Source: Bacilli bacterium
GTDB lineage: Bacteria; Bacillota_I; Bacilli_A; RF39; UBA660
Assembly: GCA_900771805.1 (NCBI GenBank)
Contig: CAAGPL010000045.1
Location: 1 to 64,000 of the forward strand
Reading direction: 5' to 3'
DNA length: 64,000 bases
The position numbers were made by a program, and so were the translations under genes. This document shows, in pieces, positions 58,919 to 64,000 of this stretch (the stretch's first letter is position 1; every line of letters starts with the position of its first letter). The notes under the pieces are model-generated. The model was not told where the DNA came from. It did no database searches and was given only the letters and a program-made list of their open reading frames with translations.

Positions 58919-59644
58919 TTAATATGAAAAACCATAACTTATTAAAGCTTTTAATGTTTTCGGACCAATTCTACCATCTATTTCATCATCATATCTTCCA
59001 TCTTTTTTCGCTCTTTTTTGAAATTCAATAACCCATTTTTCCAAATATGGTCCAAATAAATTTCCATCCAATACATCATGTGCATCTTTTTTGTTATTAT
59101 AAAAATACCCATAATATTGTTCAGCAAAAAAATTGCATATTTTCCCAATGTTTACATGATAATCTCCACGTTTAAAACATATTTTTCCATCAAAAAACGA
59201 ATTATTAGAAGTATTTGTTGAGCAGTTATAATTAAACGTCTCTGGATTTAAATATTTTCCTGTGGATAAATCAACTATTGATAAATGTAAATGGATACCT
59301 GTTGCTTTTCCACTCATACCAGTATATCCAAGTAAAGTTCCCTTTGATACTGTTTGTCCATTATGACAGTTTATACTGGATAAGTGATAGTGTAACATTT
59401 TAACATTAATTCTAGGATATTTTACCCACACATATTTTCCACCTAATTTATCGGTTCCACAACTTAAAACACTTCCATTTTCTATCGCATACTGAGGTAA
59501 TTTTATACCATTCGTTCCATAATCTGTTCCACTATGATAACTACTAGTATATCCTCCTTTAGTATTTATTCTTTTTCTTGTGCCAAACCCAGATGTCATA
59601 TAATGAGTTGCGTTCTTGAAAATTAAATTTGTTATGTTACTCAT
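58919..59644 (-). CDS. Phage-type endolysin: M23 peptidase plus peptidoglycan-binding domain
   Basis: 241 residues. An M23 (lysostaphin-like) Zn endopeptidase domain has its ligands in SYHSGTDYG (His, Asp) and GIHLHLSI (HxH). The C-terminal domain (EKWVIEFQKRAKKDGRYDDE, DGRIGPKTLKALISYG) is a peptidoglycan-binding 1-type repeat. There is no signal peptide, consistent with release through a holin. The ATG overlaps the holin stop by eight bases, a compact lysis cassette. It is the last gene of the RHS unit. Confidence 0.92.
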   Translation of the reverse strand: MSNITNLIFKNATHYMTSGFGTRKRINTKGGYTSSYHSGTDYGTNGIKLPQYAIENGSVLSCGTDKLGGKYVWVKYPRINVKMLHYHLSSINCHNGQTVSKGTLLGYTGMSGKATGIHLHLSIVDLSTGKYLNPETFNYNCSTNTSNNSFFDGKICFKRGDYHVNIGKICNFFAEQYYGYFYNNKKDAHDVLDGNLFGPYLEKWVIEFQKRAKKDGRYDDEIDGRIGPKTLKALISYGFSY

Positions 59645-59873
59645 CTTCTATTACCTCGTATATAGGTTCTTGATTACTATTATTACTTTTTGTTTTATCA
59701 ATTTGATCTTTATTAAAAAAGTATGTTGCTATCATACCCACTACTAGCATAAAATTATCGCTATCAATTCTTCCTGACACAGACAAATAAAAGAACGCTG
59801 CAAATGTAAGCAGCGTTATTATTGATTTTACTTTAAGTAAACTAACTAATGACTTTAATATCATTTCTTTCAT
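59637..59873 (-). CDS. Holin-like small membrane protein
   Basis: 78 residues with two hydrophobic helices (IITLLTFAAFFYLSVSG and FMLVVGMIATYFFN), short basic and acidic ends, and a gene position immediately before an endolysin with overlap. This is the pattern of phage holins, which permeabilise the membrane to let the endolysin reach the wall. The exact holin family was not identified. Confidence 0.8.
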   Translation of the reverse strand: MKEMILKSLVSLLKVKSIITLLTFAAFFYLSVSGRIDSDNFMLVVGMIATYFFNKDQIDKTKSNNSNQEPIYEVIEDE

Positions 59874-60169
59874 TTTCTATCATCCTCCTTTACATTTGGT
59901 AATTCATATAATTTATTAATAATTTTAGTAACCATGCCATTACCACCTAACTTGTGATAATTTTCATACATTTCCTTTAAGTTTTCTTTCATATAACTTG
60001 GGCAATATCCTAATTTTTCTTGTTTATCATAAATTCTAATAATTTCATTTCTTAAAAGAGCAATCATTCCGTTTTTTAACCCTATATACTGTTTAAAGAT
60101 ATAAATGATACCAGAAGTAATAGATGTTAATAGTATTTCTATCCAATACTTTATTATAAAATTTATCAT
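59870..60169 (-). CDS. Phage-type membrane protein, 99 aa
   Basis: 99 residues: one N-terminal helix (YWIEILLTSITSGIIYIFKQYIG) and a long charged helical tail with RNEIIRIYDKQEKLGYCPSY and LKEMYENYHKLGGNGM. Such proteins occur next to holins in many Firmicute prophages. They may be a second holin or antiholin, or a tail-lysis linker. It overlaps the holin start by four bases (ATGA), so it belongs to the lysis cassette. Confidence 0.65.
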   Translation of the reverse strand: MINFIIKYWIEILLTSITSGIIYIFKQYIGLKNGMIALLRNEIIRIYDKQEKLGYCPSYMKENLKEMYENYHKLGGNGMVTKIINKLYELPNVKEDDRK

Positions 60170-60276
60170 AAGTTCACCTCTTCAAATAATAAAAAACATA
60201 ATGATAATAAAATCAAAATGTTTTTTAGATAAGTATTTTTTATTATTTTCTGAGTTAATTTTTTATATGGTTTATC

Positions 60277-60660
60277 TTAACTTATTATATAGTTTATTAT
60301 TTCTTCATCACTTTTTTTTGTTCCATCAGAATTATAATAAATCAACACTGTTTCAATTGCCATTTTTAACATAAACATATACAGTATAAGTTCACGTCCA
60401 TAACTTGTATTTTTATATCTATTTATATATACATCTGTTTTTTTTCTCATATCTTTATCGATAGTAAAAATTTCATAATTAAAATCTTTGACACATCTTG
60501 TGAACTTGTCAAATAACCCACTATAATATTCATCAGCCATTTCAAGATTAAGTTCATAAATTGCTAGTGGAGTTTTTCTTTCATTTATATTTTTTACAAG
60601 ATTTAAATCAGATTCATATCTTTTTTTTAAAAGGAACCTTTGTCTTTCTTTTTCATTCAT
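60277..60660 (-). CDS. Unknown 127-aa protein, candidate immunity partner of the RHS toxin
   Basis: 127 residues, cytosolic, helix-rich, with no known motif: ERQRFLLKKRYESDLNLVKN, PLAIYELNLEMADEYYSGLF, RELILYMFMLKMAIETVLIYY. It begins 28 bases after the RHS stop codon, where polymorphic toxin systems place the immunity gene. It has AAGGAG before its ATG. It might equally be a small phage protein. The immunity idea rests on position only. Confidence 0.45.
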   Translation of the reverse strand: MNEKERQRFLLKKRYESDLNLVKNINERKTPLAIYELNLEMADEYYSGLFDKFTRCVKDFNYEIFTIDKDMRKKTDVYINRYKNTSYGRELILYMFMLKMAIETVLIYYNSDGTKKSDEEIINYIIS

Positions 60661-60688
60661 AAATTTATCTCCTTGTTTATATTTGTTA

Positions 60689-63600
60689 TCACTTTAACTT
60701 ATACCAAAAGCGAATAATTTTACCATCGCTCATGAAATTTCCACCTTTTCCAAGATAATCTCTAACACCCCATATGGCATTTTTATGTGTATAATCGAAT
60801 GTGTATTTTATAACACTTCTGTTTCTATTAGAAAAACTAATAGCATCATTAGTATATTTTACAATATTGTTACCTTTAGAAAATTCTTCATCTATAACAT
60901 GCTTTTGATAATGATATTTCATAGAATAATACCCATTATCGAAACTACCTTTATACCATTTAGAAGCCGCAATTGCGGTTCGCGTAATTCCATAACCAAT
61001 TCCTGCTATTGAACCTACTATTGAACCCCACATTGCTCCATCAGATCCACCAGTAATAGCTGCTTTAAAAGACCCTTTATTACTTTTTCTTTTTTTCTTA
61101 TTTTTGATTACTGATTTAGTCGCACCATATGCTGCACCAATTATAGTTCCACCAATTGCAAATTTTAATGCAGATGATGCTATATATCCAGCTACTCCAG
61201 AGGATGATCCACCTGTTGCCACTGTTACTACTGCACACGTTACAATAACAGCTGCAGCCGTTATAACTTTTAAAGCACTTTTAATTTTCCACTTAGGCCA
61301 ATTACCATTTTCATCAGCATAATTAATCGGATTGTTTAAAGCATACTGATACATATTATTACCATCTAAATTCCCAATATCAGATATTCCTATATCGGCA
61401 TTAATAAATCTTCTCCAATTTGGATTATAATATCTTTCATTTAAATAATATAATTTTGTTTCTTTGTCGTAGTAAAAACTTCTATATCTAAATGGATTTA
61501 TGTTTGCAATATGAGAAATATCGGTTGATACATCATTGTCGTTTTCATCTGTAATAGAAATCATTTTCCCCCACGAATCATACTTATATCTAGCAACTAC
61601 ATTGAAATTACAATCTAATATACCAACAATATCATCTTTGCTATTTTTCATATAATAATATATATCATCATTGTATTTAAATCCAATTAAATCATCTATA
61701 TTACTACGTAAATAGTATAACACATTATCACCACTTTTTTCAAATATAATATCATTTCCATCTAAATAATATTTAGTTTCAATGCCATTTATAATTTTGC
61801 TCGTTCTAATACCATTATCATCATATTTATATGTTATATTATTTGATCCATCATTATATGATTTTAATTCTCTTCCGTTGGTCCAATTTAAATATATATT
61901 ATTACCAATAGATAGAGGATTACCAATCTCATCATAACTTATTTCATGACCATTAAATTCTGTTAATTGATCTTCCCAAGCCTCATTATTATACTTATAT
62001 GTATTTTGATTAATAAATTCATATGTTTCAATATTATACACTCTTTCAAATAATATATTTCCAACATTGTCATATTTATATTTTGTAATTGTTTTATCTT
62101 CATAATTAATTTCTTTTATAAGTTGATTAAAATTGTCATAATAATATTTGTTTACTATATTACCATTTTTATAAATATGAGTCATATTATTTAAAGAATC
62201 ATATTTATATAAAAACTTATCTGTTCCAGCCGTTAAACTTTTTATCATTGCTGACGTATTTTTACCATTTTTTAAATATTCATAATTCGTTTCATAAGCA
62301 TCATTTATTTTACTACTTTTTATCCTTCCTATTGTATCATAACTATAATCTATTTTATTGTTATCAAATAAAGTACTGATTATTAAATCATCATCATTAA
62401 AATTATTAGTTATTTCATTACTTAAATTATTCATATTATATTTAATTCCTATAACATTATCATTGGAATCATAATTATATTTAATTTTAAAATCATTAAA
62501 TCTATATTCACTTAATTTTCCGGATAGATTATAGGAATATTTAATAATAGCATTATTTGATATTATTTTTGCTAGATTACCATTATTATTATATTTATAA
62601 TTATATATATCATCTATTTTAGTAGCCTTTTTTAATCTATTAAATTCATCATACTCATAATCAATAGAATCGCCATTCCCATAAACAGATGATGTTAAAC
62701 AATCACCTTGGTCATAGTAATTGCTAACAAGATTAACATCTTCTCCAATTTTGATATTTTTAATATTTAAAAATTCGTCGTATATGAAATTATATTCCTT
62801 TGTTCCATATGTAATCTTACTTAATAAGTTCTTATCATTATATTTATATTCTACTTTTCTTCTTCCTTTAGAAACTTTTGTTAATTCATTTTTATCACTA
62901 TAAGTATAATATATTACATTCCCCTTAGAATCTGTTTCAGAATGAATTAATCCTGTTAACTCATCCATTTCATATAAACTAACATTACCAAATGGATCAG
63001 ATATACTCTTAATAAATCTACCATCTTCTGTGTATTTCGCAGTATTTTCAATAAATAAATCAGAATCTATTGTCTCAAAATAAAATTCAAAACGAAAATC
63101 ATCTTCTATTAAATCTGCTGCCTCTAAACCTGAATCAGTGATTTTTAAATATTTATCTTCTAGTTTTAATTTTATATAATAACTTCCATTTTTATTCTTT
63201 TGAAGTTTAAATAATGATTTATCATTATTATAACTAGTTAGTAATACAAAGTTATCAATAATTGTAAAATATTTATCGTTAATTATAAAATGGCTTATTT
63301 TAAAGTATTCTCCATCCTTTTTCAACTCCCATAAACTATGATTATAGTCCTCATCAGTTACAGAAATTTTATTGGCAATATTTTGCAAATAATTATTTGT
63401 ACCTTTTAATCTTATTTTGTATAAACCATCAGTTACATTACCAATAATATTATTTTTTTTAATTATGGTTGCAACCGGATTATTATTATTATCATACTTT
63501 ATTTGATTAGATATGCCCATATCAGATATACCATTAATAACTCTATCAGTAATAATATTATCATATTCAAATGCAAATCTTTTTCCTTTTGGATTAATCA

Positions 63601-64000
63601 TTTGAATTAATTGATTATTTTTATCATAATTAAACTTATCACTATTATTTTCTGAATTATTTTCCAATATTACATTACCATTATCATCATATTCATAATA
63701 AACATTTTTCACATCCTTAAATAAACTCATATTTGAAATATAAAAATTATTTGCAGTGTATTCATGACTTATCAATAATGTAATGGAAGTGTAATCTCTT
63801 TCAGCAACAAAATCATTTGATACATATTGCCAAGCTTCATCATTTATGTTTAATATTGGGCTTGGTAATACACAACCACCAGATTCTTCACTATCAACAT
63901 ATTTGAAAATAATGAAAACTCTGCTCCCATAGTATTCTGATAAATTGGAATTTATGCCTTCATTTTTATACCAAAACGATATATTAAATGTATCCCCACC
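60689..64000 (-). CDS. RHS/YD-repeat protein with lectin-like insert and C-terminal toxin-like domain (5' truncated by window)
   Basis: The frame is open to the right edge: 1103 residues are visible and the start is outside. Reading direction: a CBM-like beta region (GGDTFNISFWYKNEG at the edge), YD repeats (YYEYDDNGNVI, FAFEYD), a ricin-type lectin-like insert (GLYKIRLKGTNNYLQ, about 63060-63430), then many YD repeats. The RHS core closes with LYYLNERYYNPNWRRF and NPINYADENGN (about 61310-61450). The last 200 residues hold a Gly/Ala-rich hydrophobic region, then YHYQKHVIDEEFSKGNN and SDGKIIRFWYKLK, which resembles small RNase-type toxin tips. RHS proteins cage and deliver C-terminal toxins. 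It sits where phage tail-fibre genes lie, just upstream of the lysis cassette. Confidence 0.85.
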   Translation of the reverse strand, partial: GGDTFNISFWYKNEGINSNLSEYYGSRVFIIFKYVDSEESGGCVLPSPILNINDEAWQYVSNDFVAERDYTSITLLISHEYTANNFYISNMSLFKDVKNVYYEYDDNGNVILENNSENNSDKFNYDKNNQLIQMINPKGKRFAFEYDNIITDRVINGISDMGISNQIKYDNNNNPVATIIKKNNIIGNVTDGLYKIRLKGTNNYLQNIANKISVTDEDYNHSLWELKKDGEYFKISHFIINDKYFTIIDNFVLLTSYNNDKSLFKLQKNKNGSYYIKLKLEDKYLKITDSGLEAADLIEDDFRFEFYFETIDSDLFIENTAKYTEDGRFIKSISDPFGNVSLYEMDELTGLIHSETDSKGNVIYYTYSDKNELTKVSKGRRKVEYKYNDKNLLSKITYGTKEYNFIYDEFLNIKNIKIGEDVNLVSNYYDQGDCLTSSVYGNGDSIDYEYDEFNRLKKATKIDDIYNYKYNNNGNLAKIISNNAIIKYSYNLSGKLSEYRFNDFKIKYNYDSNDNVIGIKYNMNNLSNEITNNFNDDDLIISTLFDNNKIDYSYDTIGRIKSSKINDAYETNYEYLKNGKNTSAMIKSLTAGTDKFLYKYDSLNNMTHIYKNGNIVNKYYYDNFNQLIKEINYEDKTITKYKYDNVGNILFERVYNIETYEFINQNTYKYNNEAWEDQLTEFNGHEISYDEIGNPLSIGNNIYLNWTNGRELKSYNDGSNNITYKYDDNGIRTSKIINGIETKYYLDGNDIIFEKSGDNVLYYLRSNIDDLIGFKYNDDIYYYMKNSKDDIVGILDCNFNVVARYKYDSWGKMISITDENDNDVSTDISHIANINPFRYRSFYYDKETKLYYLNERYYNPNWRRFINADIGISDIGNLDGNNMYQYALNNPINYADENGNWPKWKIKSALKVITAAAVIVTCAVVTVATGGSSSGVAGYIASSALKFAIGGTIIGAAYGATKSVIKNKKKRKSNKGSFKAAITGGSDGAMWGSIVGSIAGIGYGITRTAIAASKWYKGSFDNGYYSMKYHYQKHVIDEEFSKGNNIVKYTNDAISFSNRNRSVIKYTFDYTHKNAIWGVRDYLGKGGNFMSDGKIIRFWYKLK

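Larger units (their letters stand above)
53912..64000. mobile_element. Phage-like/intervening element integrated in yabG (left end to window edge)
   Basis: The span begins at the yabG break and holds two serine recombinases, a 39-codon ORF, two small paralogous ORFs, a sigma-like regulator, endolysin, holin, an accessory membrane protein, a candidate immunity gene and a partial RHS protein, all on the minus strand. None belongs to the conserved sporulation/ribosomal block to the left. The other end lies outside the window. It could be a defective or active prophage or an integrative element. Confidence 0.7.

Noticed and set aside
60689..63775. TTG at 63775 as the start of the RHS gene
   Set aside because: The frame remains open without a stop to the window edge and continues a beta-rich domain, and no ribosome-binding site was seen. 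The gene is therefore 5'-truncated by the window.
1..64000. CRISPR arrays, rRNA operons or tRNA genes
   Set aside because: No regularly spaced repeats, no 16S/23S sequence, and no tRNA cloverleaf apart from the tRNA-like part of tmRNA were noticed on reading both strands; a tRNA scan would be decisive.

Overview
The window is a strongly AT-rich bacterial chromosome segment from a low-GC, spore-forming Firmicute. Support for Bacilli-type ancestry includes an RNA polymerase delta subunit (rpoE) between argS and prfA, and the gene order yabG-veg-spoVG, yabP-yabQ-divIC, mrnC-rlmB-sigH-secE-nusG-rplKAJL-rpoBC and tilS-ftsH. These blocks are spread along the first 150 kb of the Bacillus subtilis chromosome but are compacted here. 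Sporulation genes (spoIIR, yabP, yabQ, spoVG, sigH-like, yabG) show endospore ancestry. Intergenic gaps are short and many start codons overlap the preceding stop. I suspect an uncultured gut Erysipelotrichia/RF39-like lineage, but the sequence alone does not fix the taxon. TGG encodes Trp and TGA is used as a stop, so the standard bacterial code applies.

Layout. 1-1.9 kb: end of a HAD phosphatase, a class-I glutamine amidotransferase and a decayed Pre/Mob relaxase, lying beyond the 3' end of the tmRNA gene. 1.9-10.8 kb: ssrA (tmRNA) and its partner smpB, with capA, rnr, secG, eno, a phosphodiester glycosidase and a FemABX-like transferase. 10.9-15.5 kb: the str operon rpsL-rpsG-fusA-tuf, and rpmE. 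15.6-20.5 kb: SGNH hydrolase, murA, fba, a membrane-anchored unknown and an MntP/YtaF protein. 20.5-26.6 kb: spoIIR-prmC-phosphodiesterase-prfA-rpoE-argS-DUF1934. 26.8-32 kb: a class A PBP, ftsH and tilS. 32-46.5 kb: the rpoBC/ribosomal protein block with its L10 and L1 leaders, sigH, rlmB, mrnC, divIC, yabQ, yabP and spoVG. 46.5-53.1 kb: two large surface proteins (a thioester/SpaA adhesin and a 1481-residue type II membrane protein) inserted between spoVG and veg.

The most interesting part is 53.4-64 kb. The sporulation protease gene yabG is present only as its C-terminal half. It is cut at the conserved Asp-Gly-Asp codons that follow the N-terminal domain, and a mobile element begins there. 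The element starts with two translationally coupled large serine recombinases and a 39-codon ORF. It continues with two small paralogous ORFs, a structured leader, a sigma-70-like regulator, and a lysis cassette (endolysin, holin, membrane protein). It then holds a candidate immunity gene and a giant YD-repeat (RHS) protein with a ricin-like lectin insert and a C-terminal toxin-like domain, which runs off the right edge. This is the architecture of a sporulation-gene intervening element like skin in sigK, here in yabG and carrying phage lysis and polymorphic-toxin cargo. The right end and the N-terminal half of yabG are outside the window, so programmed excision is an inference.
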